NCBI GenBank assembly: GCA_015350385.1
Contig: WNKI01000003.1
Span: 2,517,799 to 2,581,798, forward strand
From: Aculops lycopersici
Lineage: Eukaryota > Arthropoda > Arachnida > Trombidiformes > Eriophyidae
Length of the DNA stretch: 64,000 nucleotides
Direction of reading: 5' to 3'
Positions 1 to 9,567 of this stretch are shown here, one piece after another. How positions within the stretch are numbered: the stretch's first letter is position 1; the number at the start of each line of letters is the position of its first letter. The notes under the pieces were generated by a model, which was not told the origin of the DNA, ran no database searches, and worked only from the letters and a program-made list of their open reading frames with translations. Both the position numbers and the translations under genes were made by a program.

Positions 1-2277
1 TTTACTAACAAATTCTCTGTGGGACTCATCTGGGGCCTGCACAGTTGTTGCGTTTGGTTGCATCAAGTATTGCAGTTTCACTACGTCCTCATCATTAGCG
101 GCTGGACTATTTAAATCGTACTGCTTGGCATGTTCCGCTATAATTACATCGCATGACTCTGTTACTACGTCTCTCTTTGGTAAGTAGACTTTGTAGGTGT
201 TCCGCCTCTGGGTGTACCCAACTATGAAGCCTGGCTCCGTTTTCGGATCCCATTTCGACAGATAGTCCCCTTTTCTCAAGACCTGCACCTCCAAGCCAAA
301 CTTGATCAAATGTGACAATGCAGGTTTTCTACCTGTCAGTTTCTCAAACGGTGTTAGCTGGCTGCTACCACTAGGGAGTCGATTTCTTATGTAGGTGGCG
401 CAATCAATAGCTTCAGGCCACAATCTCCAACTAGGCACCTTAGAGTCGAGAAGCATCGATCTTGCGATTGTTGTTGTGATGTTCATTTCTCTCTCCACGA
501 ATCAGTTTTGTTGTGGACATCGAGGTGATGAGAAAAATTGCTTGACTCTCTCCTTCAGACATATGATCTCTACTGCTTTGTTCTTAAACTCAGTTCCATT
601 ATCACTATGTAACTCTGTGGCGGGATAGCCAGCAACATTTTCGAAGTCAATGAAGAGTTGTGCCAAAAGCTTAGGAACTTCAGCTTTGTTTTTGCAGCGA
701 TACGAGAAAGAGTAACCTGAAGTCTTGTCTTTAGCCAGCATGTAATACTTAATCTCCAGTTCAGAGTCTTTATTCACGATGCCAGAAAGATCAACGTGAA
801 GCGATCCCAGCTTGTCCTCACTCTCCCTCGTTGGGTGCGGAACCCGTTTGGCCTTGCTTTGGGCGCAAATTACACATTGTAGTTCTTGGTCAGCGTCAGC
901 TACATTGATACCTGAATGCTTCAGCAAGTTAATAATCTTCTCACGACTTGCATGTCCCAGTGCCTTGTGGTAATCCATAAGAGTTTTGTTGGCCCCAACA
1001 AGATAGGCTGACTCTACTCCTGGTTCGACTACCTTTATCTTCAAGATATAGAGCCTGCTAGTTAGTCTCTCACCCTGGGCAATAACTTTCCCTTTCATTT
1101 TCATGATACATTTGTCCTTCACATAAGTAGTTGTCACCCCATGGTCGGCTGCCGAGCCAACGTAAATCAAATTGGTTGTCAATCCTGGGCAATAGTTGAC
1201 TCCTGTTAACTTGCTAACAACCTCTCCTTGGGAGGTCTCAGCTACAATCCTCACTGATCCAATTCCTAGTATTGGTAGTGGTGTCCCATCGCAGCCCTCA
1301 ACGGTTTTAGTGCCATCTTGCACCTGGAAGTCCACAAACCATTTCAATTGGTTACAAAAGTGGGACGTCGCTGCACTGTCCGATAGCCACTTCAATTTCA
1401 ACTTGTCATTACCCAAGCCCACCTTGAAACAAGTTTCACTTGCATCAGACTCTTCATCGCTACTCACATCTTTCTCTTTCATCGCGGATGCAGCGAAGGC
1501 TCTCTCTCTCTTACCACTTTGTTTATCTCCAGCTTTCTCCTTCTTCTTGGGCTTGGTGCACTCTCTAAACCAGTGGCCCTTCTCACCACAATTGGCACAC
1601 TTTGACCGCTTCTTCTTTTCTTCAATTGGAAGCGAATCCCATTCTGGATTTCGATCAGCTTTCGTTACGAGTGCATGACTTACGTCGCCCGATTGCTTTA
1701 GGTCCTCCTCTCGCTTCAAAAGCCTAGCCACCAGGTTTGGTGTTGTTCTCATGTCCTTGTGCGTTAGTTCCCAGACCTCCATTATGGAGCCATACTCAGG
1801 TGGCAATGAACCAATCAAGGTTACTTGGTAAACTTCCTCAGACTGCTTCTGGCCCAAATCAGCTAGTTGGTTGCGTAGCTCGTCCATCTTTCCGAGATGG
1901 ACACTCATGGAATCACTTGGCGACTTGTTGTATCTATAGTAATTATGTAGCAGACGATAGACATTTGCTGCGCTTGTATCCGCATATACAAGCTCCAATC
2001 TTTCTAGGATCTTCTTCGCCGTCTCACAGCCTCTTACTTGAGATCGATGCGATTCGTCCATGGTCTCGTAGAGGACGAGTTTAGCTTGAAGGTCTTGGAT
2101 TTCATCAACATTGTCTTCTCGTATTGCCTTTGCGATTCCTTTCAGTTTCAAAACAATCATCACCATTTCCTTCCAACTTGCGAAGTTTGTACCGACCAAC
2201 TTTGGGACTCCTGCAGTTGATATTGACTGTGGCGCTGCCATTGCTACGACTTGTTGGGCTGGTTCTCCACTCATCAT
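1..2277 (-). pseudogene. Copia gag-pol, interrupted by one in-frame stop codon
   Basis: The first ATG is at 2277 and 591 codons are open before a TGA at 502-504. The same frame then stays open to the window edge. Residues about 30-200 are a copia-type gag. A CCHC zinc knuckle has C227, C230, H235 and C240. The aspartic protease motif is D300-S-A. A GAG-pre-integrase HHCC zinc region follows (HKALGH..., then CVIC). The integrase core shows the first catalytic Asp in LHVDLSG and the second in LHSDNG. The stop falls in the conserved stretch that normally carries the catalytic Glu, so the truncated product would be an inactive integrase without reverse transcriptase. One substitution, rather than a frameshift, suggests a young lesion. 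An assembly error or readthrough is the alternative. Confidence 0.9.
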
Positions 2278-2401
2278 TTTTTTTCTTTATGCCGCTGGCT
2301 CTAAATTACTTCTAAACTGGATCACTAATAATATAACTCTCGAGGGTAATACTCATAAACTATAAACTTGGAACATGTATCATTTGCGGTTCGCGAGTTT
2401 T

Positions 2402-2412
2402 GGCTGTTAACC
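2402..2412 (-). other. Copia primer-binding site, matching the tRNA-Asn anticodon arm
   Basis: GGTTAACAGCC lies immediately internal to the LTR. It is complementary to GGCTGTTAACC, the anticodon stem-loop of animal tRNA-Asn(GUU). Drosophila copia uses the same structural position in initiator tRNA-Met (half-tRNA priming). The 11-base match is seen directly; use as primer is inference. Confidence 0.6.
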
Positions 2413-2566
2413 TGTCAAGTGTTGGTGTACAACTGAACTTTATTGAGCCGCGTGCGGCTATTTATATGAGGATGTCGGGCAATCCCGGCACGCCTTCTTA
2501 CAATCAAACGAGGTTGTGTACCACAGAGCGTCCGTTCATGTTAGTCACACAGTTTATATCTCAACA
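2413..2566 (-). repeat. Copia 5' long terminal repeat
   Basis: On the minus strand the repeat begins TGTTGAGATA at 2566 and ends ...TTGACA at 2413, directly before the primer-binding site, giving about 154 bp. An alternative 3' end at 2420 gives a cleaner 5-bp inverted terminus (TGTTG...CAACA), but leaves 7 bp before the primer site. Inside are a TATA box and an AATAAA in the order expected for U3-R-U5. The second LTR is outside the window, so the boundaries are inferred. Confidence 0.75.
2439..2471 (-). promoter_or_regulatory. LTR TATA box and polyadenylation signal
   Basis: Reading the minus strand, CTCATATAAATAG (about 2459-2471) is a TATA box. It is followed by AATAAA (complement of 2439-2444), a compact U3/R arrangement typical of short copia LTRs. 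Confidence 0.7.
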
Positions 2567-3011
2567 CAATTCATGAAACCTTTGACATAGCCATTCCTCC
2601 AAGCGAAGCAGCCATTCAAATGGCCCGGAGTAGCGGAGCATCAAAACAAGAATTGTCGTGTGAGTTGAAATTACTGTGAAATGCTAAATTCAAAATCTCT
2701 GTGGATTTGCAGGTACATTTTGAAATTGTCTAGTATTTCTATTAACTATTACTAGCTTGTCAGCATCAGATAAGCCTAATTTAAGTGAAATAATTATTTA
2801 ATATTGTTGTTCCGATTCAAGAGATCCACAGGAAACTCTTTTTGTCCAAATTTGAACAAAAGAAGAGAAATATTAAGATCAACCCTCAAATCTATCAAAT
2901 AACTGCAAAACACAAGTTATATCAAGACAAATTACTATTATTGTTGACTCGTGATCGTCATATCATTTATGAGAATATAAGATAAACCAATATTATTAAT
3001 CATCAAACAAA
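2567..3011. other. Intergenic stretch: 5' flank of the Lifeguard gene
   Basis: AT-rich sequence between the copia LTR and the Lifeguard start. I see no gene, repeat or clear TATA element; it should hold the Lifeguard promoter and 5' UTR. Confidence 0.6.
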
Positions 3012-3833
3012 ATGTATCCAAACCAACCAGGCTATCAACAGCCCGGCTACCCGCAACAAAACCCCTCGGTGAATCTCAACATGGGAGGGCATCAAGGCTT
3101 CACTGGCGGTTACAGTGAAGGACCAGCTTGGTCCGCCGAGCCATCCGGTCTATTTGCAGAGAAAGCCATTCGTCAAGCATTCATAAGTAAGGTTTACTCA
3201 ATTCTAACTGTTCAATTAATAGCCACCTCAATCCTCATCGGAGCTTTTGTGTTGAATCACGACACCAAGCTATATTTCGCTCGAGCTCAGGGTTGGATGT
3301 TTTTGGGTTTTGCCGTGTTCTTCGTCAGCTATCTGATACTTGTTTGCGTTGAATCGGCCCGACGATCAACACCAACCAATTTCATACTGCTAGCCGTGCT
3401 AACTATGGGCTATGGTCTTGTGGCCGCCATTACATCATGCCGCTACGACACCAAGGTAGTTCTATTTGCATTCATAGCAACGGGTATTAGTTGCCTCCTA
3501 ATCGCTGCCTTTGCAAAGAGCACTTCATTTGATATGACCAATTGCGGAACCACTTTGTGTTTGTTAGGCTTGGCTCACGCTGTTATCGGGACCATACTAG
3601 CCCTTGTACTGGCATCAATGGGATACCACCAATGGGGATCACTGATATTCGCCATCGGCGGAGCTCTACTAGCCTCTCTATATCTTATATTCGACCTCCA
3701 ATTAATCATGGGAGGACGCAAGTGTGAGCTATCACCTGAAGAGTACATTCTAGGAGCAATCATCCTCTATACCGACATCATCCAACTCTTTATCTACTTG
3801 CTTGAGATATTCAGCCGCATCAGTCAAGATTAA
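3012..3833 (+). CDS. Lifeguard / TMBIM-family (Bax-inhibitor-1-like) membrane protein
   Basis: A 273-residue intronless gene of the transmembrane BAX inhibitor motif family, closest in layout to the Lifeguard group (GRINA/FAIM2/Lfg). The N-terminal 45 residues are Pro/Gln/Gly/Tyr-rich (NQPGYQQPGYPQQ), as in Lifeguard proteins. Seven hydrophobic segments follow from about residue 60. The family signature lies near the C terminus (YLIFDLQLIMGG, then SPEEYILGAIILYTDII), with the acidic residues that form the pH-sensitive Ca2+ leak site in BI-1 relatives. The product is expected in ER or Golgi membranes, modulating Ca2+ release and apoptosis. The ATG is the first in frame, and an AATAAA lies about 370 bp past the stop. 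The exact Lifeguard paralogue cannot be fixed without a tree. Confidence 0.93.
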   Translation: MYPNQPGYQQPGYPQQNPSVNLNMGGHQGFTGGYSEGPAWSAEPSGLFAEKAIRQAFISKVYSILTVQLIATSILIGAFVLNHDTKLYFARAQGWMFLGFAVFFVSYLILVCVESARRSTPTNFILLAVLTMGYGLVAAITSCRYDTKVVLFAFIATGISCLLIAAFAKSTSFDMTNCGTTLCLLGLAHAVIGTILALVLASMGYHQWGSLIFAIGGALLASLYLIFDLQLIMGGRKCELSPEEYILGAIILYTDIIQLFIYLLEIFSRISQD

Positions 3834-4957
3834 GCCGAGTTGGAGGCGATGAAAAATCTCAAGCCCCGCGGTGGACTTACCCAGCATAATCACAATCAAA
3901 CCTAACAACAAGCTTGATCATCAGGATCATGAGATTCAAGGCGTCCAGAAAGAGCAAGACTCCTCACAAGTGGACAAAATGTAAAATCAATATCACTAAT
4001 TAAGTATCTCTGCCAGCTTATATATTGAAAATCAATATCTACACATCTAATTGAACTCACGAGTCCTCTCGGAAATTAGAAATAACAACCATTGGATTGA
4101 GTGCGGAGCGTAAGGCACTCTTTATGTGGTAAGATCAAATCATTCACCGAGATAGAACCATTTGGATCGAGGAACTTGGCGAAAATATAATTGTTCCGAC
4201 ATGACAATAAACTTGTTCTGAGACAAATATCTCAAATTCTCATAGTTTAGTTCTGATTGCATTAATCTCGAAAACGGAAGTACCTGATCTCCTCAATGGC
4301 AGCTCTAGAATTGATGGGTTCAGTGATCTTAGTAATACTCGCTTAGTTATTTATATGGACATCTTTTATTGCTTCCGATTCTAGACTTCTAGTAGATCGA
4401 CTGTGCAAGTACAATTAAGAGTTACAATGATGACATACTTGACAGCAGCAGTCGAGTAGATCAACAAGTTCAGATGGTAATACAACACCCTACACATGTT
4501 CTATATATTGACAGTGTAGCTGTCAGACTGTTGTGTGTGTGGCCAAAATCAAGTAGATTTTCTGCATTCGAAGCGGACGCAAGACGAGATGAGTTGAGCT
4601 GCGTCAACCATGCGCCAGAATTTTTATTCGCATCGGCTCTCGGTATTCGTATCACAATTATTCCAAATTATCTACAAAAGTTTGCCACTAATCATCAAAT
4701 GAATTGTTTCCAATATTATCTATGAGACAAATACTTGCTGGTTGACACCCGAAACTTAGATCTCAAATCGGACAAGCGTCAGCAACGCCAACAGTAGCCG
4801 GCTGGCGTTTACAGTTTGTCGGGTCATTAGTTTTATCGAAGGATGATAATGTTTATGAAGCAAAATATTTATTAGGAATCATCAAGACAAAGTGGAATCG
4901 CACGATAATATAAACTACATCCAAAATCAATTTAGATATATTTAATATAATATAGAA
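3834..4957. other. 3' UTR of Lifeguard and 5' flank of TM9SF3
   Basis: The first part up to about 4230 is probably Lifeguard 3' UTR. The remainder to 4957 is AT-rich and holds no coding sequence I can support. The start of TM9SF3 is preceded by a very AT-rich run (tttaatataatatag). Confidence 0.6.
4206..4211 (+). terminator. Polyadenylation signal AATAAA of the Lifeguard gene
   Basis: Canonical hexamer downstream of the Lifeguard stop, followed by a GT-containing stretch (cttgttctg). Confidence 0.5.
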
Positions 4958-7031
4958 ATGTATAGAGCCGAAAGCATAACTCGCTGGTTCAGTTGGACAT
5001 CAACAAGCAAAAACATGGCGCATCATATTTCCTCAATCACCTGCAACATGGTCCATCCAAGAGTAACAAGAAATCACGCTCATATGACCCCCATTAAATT
5101 AGCAATCACCCTAATATTGTTTATCTATGTTGTGGGTACAAATAATCTAATACGTCACGTTAATTGTGATGAGCATACCCATAGATATGAGGACCACGAG
5201 GAGGTTGTGCTGTGGATGAATACTGTCGGCCCGTATGTCAACCATCAAGAAACATATAACTACTTCTCCCTACCCTTTTGTCGTGGACCCAAGGCGGAGA
5301 TTTCTCACTACCATGAGACCATGGCCGAGGCGATCCAAGGAGTAGAGTTGGAGTTTAGTGGTATCGACATGAAGTTCAAGGAGAATGTAACAGAACCGTA
5401 CAATTATTGTTCCGTTCAATTGACACACGAAAGATATGAGTCGTTCAAGTATGCTATAAAGAATCTATACTCCTATCAAATGTATCTTGACGACCTACCA
5501 ATAGAAGGTTTGATTGGTGAATACAAGCGCCAAGATCGAGATGGTAGAGAGTCTTATTATCTCTACACGCATCGTGACTTTTCTATCGGTATTAATGGTG
5601 ATCGTATTGTGGATGTCAATGTTTCCTCAAGTGCCAACCCGGAGCCTCTGGAGCCAAATCAAGAGCTTAAGTTTACCTACACGATCCAGTGGGTTCCATC
5701 GAATGTACAATTTCAAGATCGATTTGACAAATACCTCGATCCAAATGTATTTAAACCAAGGATTCATTGGTTCTCGATATTCAACTCATTCATGATGGTG
5801 ATATTCCTAGTAGGTTTAGTTAGTATGATTCTGATGAGGACCCTGCGTAGAGATTATGCTCGATACTCACGTGATGAGTTCGATGATTTAGAACGAGATT
5901 TGGGCGATGAGTATGGATGGAAGCAAATTCACACTGACGTATTTCGGCCACCTTCGCATCCATTATTACTGAGTGCTTTAGTGGGTACAGGTTATCAGGT
6001 GATCGTTGTATCCTTTATTGTTATCATCTCGGCCATTGTCGGCGAATTATACACCGAACGAGGAGAGATTTTGAATACCGGTATCTATGCTTATGCACTG
6101 ACAGCATTCGTTAACGGATATTCTGGTGGAGGTCTGTATTCAAGACTAAGGGGCAACAATTGGATCAAACAATGCCTGGTATCTGCTGCCTTATTGCCCA
6201 GCATTGTTTGCAGCACCGTATTTATGATCAACTTTATCGCCATGTACTATCATGCGTCACGTGCAATACCCTTTGGAACCATGGTCTCTATATCAGCTAT
6301 TTGCCTATTTGTTATTCTTCCTCTAAATTTGGCGGGAACAATAGTTGGCCGAAACACAAACGGTCAAGCTAGTTACCCCTGTAGCATCAGCTCGGTTCCA
6401 AGACCTATTCCAGAGAAGAAGTGGTACATGGAACCGAGTGTAATTATCCTCTTGGGTGGCATTCTACCCTTTGGTTCAATTTCAATTGAAATGTATTTTA
6501 TCTTCACCTCATTCTGGACCTTCAAGATCTACTATGTGTATGGTTTCATGTTATTAGTGTTTCTAATTGCAATAGTAGTAACCGTTTGCGTAACCATAGT
6601 CTGCACCTACATCCTATTGAATGCAGAGGATTATAGATGGTAAGTAATATCCTTCGAGTGGCACCGAAGACCATACGTTCATCTACTCGACCTACAAGCT
6701 GATACAATGTTTAATGTGAACAAGCACCATCTAACTCATCTAATTACCTTATCACCCGATTGAATTATCATCCTCACAACTTAATCAACTCGAAACCTGA
6801 AGGCAATGGACTTCATTCCTAACAGGAGCTTCAACTTCATTCTATGTATATTTATACTCGTTTTACTACTTCTTTTTCAAGACAAAAATGTACGGTTTAT
6901 TCCAAACAGCCTTCTACTTTGGACATATGGCCTTATTTAGCTTGGCGCTAGGCATAATGTGTGGCGCCATAGGTTATGTAGGTACGAATGCTTTTGTTCG
7001 AAAGATTTATTCCACAATAAAGATCGATTGA
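4958..7031 (+). CDS. TM9SF3: Transmembrane 9 superfamily member 3 (nonaspanin), two exons
   Basis: Nonaspanin of the Golgi/endosomal system. Exon 1 is 4958-6639 and exon 2 is 6803-7031, giving 636 residues from the first ATG or 594 from the ATG at 5084. The latter starts directly at a good signal peptide (TPIKLAITLILFIYVV) and matches the roughly 590 residues of vertebrate TM9SF3. Diagnostic stretches are EEVVLWMNTVGPY, GVELEFSG, FDKYLDP, RIHWFSIFNSFMMV, YHASRAIPFGTMV and FGSISIEMYFIFTSFW. Nine membrane segments follow the lumenal domain. The donor is ATG|GTAAGT and the acceptor CTGAAG|GCAATGG. The junction splits a Trp codon and restores the family's RWQWTSFL stretch. The protein ends KIYSTIKID, a KxD-type Golgi-retention tail. 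Without splicing, translation would stop two bases into the intron. Confidence 0.95.
6640..6802 (+). other. TM9SF3 intron (163 bp)
   Basis: Donor GTAAGT at 6640 and acceptor AG at 6801-6802. The intron is phase 2 within a Trp codon and lies near the 3' end of the gene. It is supported by exact restoration of conserved TM9 residues across the junction. Confidence 0.92.
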
Positions 7032-7457
7032 AGTTGTTGGAGTCAAGTCGAGATGGCTACTAATGAGACTACATTGGTTGTCAGCTCAAGTTTAATATTC
7101 CATGTCAATGCTTGCAACGTACTTGAAGTACGAATTGATTTCATCTCTTAACTCTTTCTATGGCGAGCGAAGATTCGAATATGAGAGTATATATAGAGGG
7201 TTCTTAAAACTACTATCTGACAATCAATGGCCCAGAGACACATTGATTCACTTGTAGCGCTCGAAATACGAGAAGGTTGCCAGGTAGCTACAGGTGGCTC
7301 CATTGACAAGTTTGTATGCCAATGTTAGTTAGATTAGATTCATTTGACATTCCCAATAATCTGTCCGCAGCGTGAATATGTGGCTTCGGTTTCAATCATG
7401 CCAGTCCTACCGTTAAACAATCTAATTAAACCACTAACCAAACACGAATCGAGCCGA
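7032..7457. other. Intergenic stretch between TM9SF3 and the heptad-repeat gene
   Basis: Presumed 3' UTRs of two convergent genes. An AATAAA overlaps the last TM9SF3 codons (about 7016-7021). I see no other feature. Confidence 0.5.
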
Positions 7458-7772
7458 CTACCCTTCTAATGCCTGACTAACCTTCGATAATGCAGGTGCA
7501 GCCTTCGATAATGCAGATGTAGCCTTCAATAATGCAGGTGTAGCCTTCAATAATGCAGGTGCAGCCTCCAATAATGCAGGTGTAGCCTCTAGTAATTCAG
7601 GTATAGCCTCTAGTAATTCAGGTAGAGTCTCTAATAATTCAGGCGTAGCCTCCACTGTTCCGCTCAGGGTACCAGTGACTTGTTTGAGTATACTCTCGCC
7701 ATTTGCGGGAAGGCTTCCGGTTCCCACAAGGGAACAGGTGGCGATGAAAATTAGTAGCAACTTACAATTCAT
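7458..7772 (-). CDS. Small secreted protein with nine heptad repeats
   Basis: The ATG at 7772 gives 104 residues. Upstream codons are open, but only from a TTG. A signal peptide (NCKLLLIFIATCSLVGTGS) is followed by a short linker and nine consecutive 7-residue repeats of the form A-(T/A)-P-(E/A)-L-L-(E/K), running to the last residues. The first four repeats end in Glu and the next four in Lys, so the array changes from acidic to basic. A TATA box 45-50 bp upstream places the transcription start between the TTG and the ATG, supporting this start. I recognise no family. The periodic Leu and Ala suggest amphipathic helices, while the regular Pro argues against one long coiled coil. Confidence 0.6.
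   Translation of the reverse strand: MNCKLLLIFIATCSLVGTGSLPANGESILKQVTGTLSGTVEATPELLETLPELLEAIPELLEATPALLEAAPALLKATPALLKATSALSKAAPALSKVSQALEG
7464..7649 (-). repeat. 21-bp tandem repeat encoding the heptads
   Basis: About nine 21-bp units, visible on the plus strand as repeated 'aataatgcaggtgtagcctc'-like words. Unit length stays a multiple of 3, so the frame is preserved. Confidence 0.85.
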
Positions 7773-7802
7773 TTCGATAGCTTCTTTTATATTGTTGTCC
7801 AA

Positions 7803-8547
7803 GACTATTGTTGATGTTTATATGTGAGTTTTGGTGAGTTTCAACTTTTATTTTTACTTTGTACATGTATATCTGCATACAATTAAGAGTTAGATATAAG
7901 AGCCAAGAGACTCTTTTATACAAGTGAACTCCAACAAATTGTTGCCTCCGCGACCAAGGGGCTCGGGGTCAACAGCCGAAAAATCTACCTGTCGCCGAGC
8001 ACCTGTAGCTAGATTGGAGTTTCGGATCAAATTGAAACTTGTCGACCCAGTTCGGTCGATTATTGTTGATCTCTAATTGGCTTACTCCAAAAGAGAACAC
8101 CCCTCTCAGAAATGGATCATAAAAACTTGACCACTGGGCAACCCCTCTTTGTCGTGGATTACGAATATGCAATGGCGGCGGCGCTTAGCATTTAGTCTGT
8201 GACGGGATTGTAAGACCCTCATAGGCTTCGCGGGAGTCAACAAATGCATCAGCAACAGAGTGAAAGTCACTCATTTGAGGCGTGAATGTAAACAAGGACG
8301 ATTGTATTGTTTTCTCCATTGTTAGATCTTGTCATGAAATCTAATACGTTTTGTATCAAAATTCATGACAAAAAACTCTAAATCTGTTCCTGTACAAATA
8401 CATTCCAGTGGTATAGATGTCTAGTGTTGATCGGAAATTGTGCAATAACCGTTATTGATCTATCTCATAATAATAGTGAAACTGAGAGATAACAGCCAGG
8501 CCCAAAAATTTTGTATAAATCCTAACCATAAATGACAAGTAATTCCA
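7803..8547. other. Intergenic stretch: divergent promoter region of heptad-repeat gene and zucchini
   Basis: Apart from the TATA box at 7817-7822 I see no gene, tRNA or repeat. Short open stretches here begin with non-ATG codons and look like chance. An 8-codon uORF (ATG at 8532) precedes the zucchini start. Confidence 0.5.
7817..7822 (-). promoter_or_regulatory. TATA box of the heptad-repeat gene
   Basis: Minus strand reads CACATATAAACATC, about 45 bp upstream of the ATG at 7772, a normal spacing for a TATA promoter with a short 5' UTR. Confidence 0.6.
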
Positions 8548-9543
8548 ATGATTGATCTCTATAATCTTCTAATTGCTTTTGCATTTGGACTCCTTTTTGG
8601 CTATCTGTTTGCAAGAATTTGTCAAGAGGACAAGGATGATTATGAGGAAGATCCGGAGGTGAGTAAAGCAAAAGTGTAGCTTAAGTAGAGAGAAACTTTC
8701 ATTTACAATCATTATATCCAAGATTAACCTCAAATCAACGTCGACCACAATACATATCCCTAGCGTGAACTAAACTACCGAGGTAGTGAGCGAAAATGCA
8801 ACTTTAGTCACCCGGTAAAGTATCAAAAAAACTGAAGTCACTGTGAAAAAAGATGGCAAATAATGCAGCGACTAACATGACGTAACTTATTCCGTTCTCC
8901 ACACAACAACTCTCCTCTCTTTCTCCATCTAAAGTGCACCTGTTGTGAGTCAACACGAGTGTATGTCTTTTCGCGCGACGACGACAACCTACCCTGCAAT
9001 AGGTACTACAAAACAGGTAGTTGCCCATACAAGAATTGCAAGTTTCAACACGAGGCCCACGGTCTCTGTGGATTATTTGACAGGCTTCGAGCAGCAAGGC
9101 GATCAGTTGATATTTGCATGTTCCGTTTGGAGCTCGATTATGTCGTAGACAAACTGATCGAGCTTAAGGGGAAGGGACTAGAGATTCGCGTTGTTAGCGA
9201 TTTGAATGCAGACGATAGGAGCACCAAGAAGGAGGAGGACGAGAAGAACTTTATTAATTTGCACAAACTACACAACGCAGGGATCAAGGTTAGAGTGTTC
9301 AAAAAGAAAGGCGACCAAAGAGGATTGATGCATAACAAATTCATGATTGTTGATAATTCTGTCGTTATACACGGAAGTGCAAATTTAACCTGGAGTGCCT
9401 CGCACCACAATGACGAGTTGCTAGTCATTAGCAGGCAAACTATTTTAGTTGCAAACCTGAGGAAAATTTTCAAGTATTTGTTTGATAAATATGATCCACT
9501 CCACGAAACATTACCGCATACTACCATCAATATTGAAAATTGA
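8548..9543 (+). CDS. zuc: Zucchini / PLD6 (mitochondrial PLD-type endonuclease of the piRNA pathway), two exons
   Basis: Exon 1 is 8548-8658 and exon 2 is 8935-9543, giving 239 residues. Exon 1 encodes a membrane anchor (LLIAFAFGLLFGYLFA) then an acidic linker, and ends at GAG|GTGAGT. Exon 2 starts after a pyrimidine-rich acceptor (tctttctccatctaaag). Both junctions are phase 0. Next comes a CCCH-type zinc finger (C58, C67, C72, H76), as in animal PLD6. The single phospholipase D catalytic motif is H170-x-K172-x4-D177, followed by GSANLT. One HKD motif per chain implies a homodimer. In animals this enzyme sits on the mitochondrial outer membrane and cuts piRNA precursors. The stop is 25 bp from the stop of the convergent neighbour. 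Confidence 0.92.
8659..8934 (+). other. zucchini intron (276 bp)
   Basis: GTGAGT donor and AAAG acceptor preceded by a C/T-rich tract. Phase 0. It separates the membrane anchor from the zinc finger and nuclease domain. Confidence 0.85.
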
Positions 9544-9567
9544 TTAGGGCCAAAATATACATGAACT

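Larger units (their letters stand above)
1..2566 (-). mobile_element. Copia-type (Ty1/copia) LTR retrotransposon, 5' portion, cut by window edge
   Basis: The minus strand carries, in order, a short 5' LTR, a primer-binding site, an untranslated leader, and a gag-protease-integrase reading frame that runs off the left window edge. The order gag, zinc knuckle, protease, integrase, with reverse transcriptase expected after integrase, is diagnostic of the copia group. Reverse transcriptase, RNase H and the 3' LTR would lie outside the window, so LTR identity and the target-site duplication cannot be checked. The bases just outside the 5' LTR (2567-2571, caatt) would be one half of a 5-bp duplication. 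The copy carries a nonsense codon at 502-504, so it is probably not autonomous. Confidence 0.93.

Noticed and set aside
9138..9530. 130-codon frame antisense to zucchini exon 2
   Set aside because: It is a shadow of the conserved PLD coding frame with no independent support.
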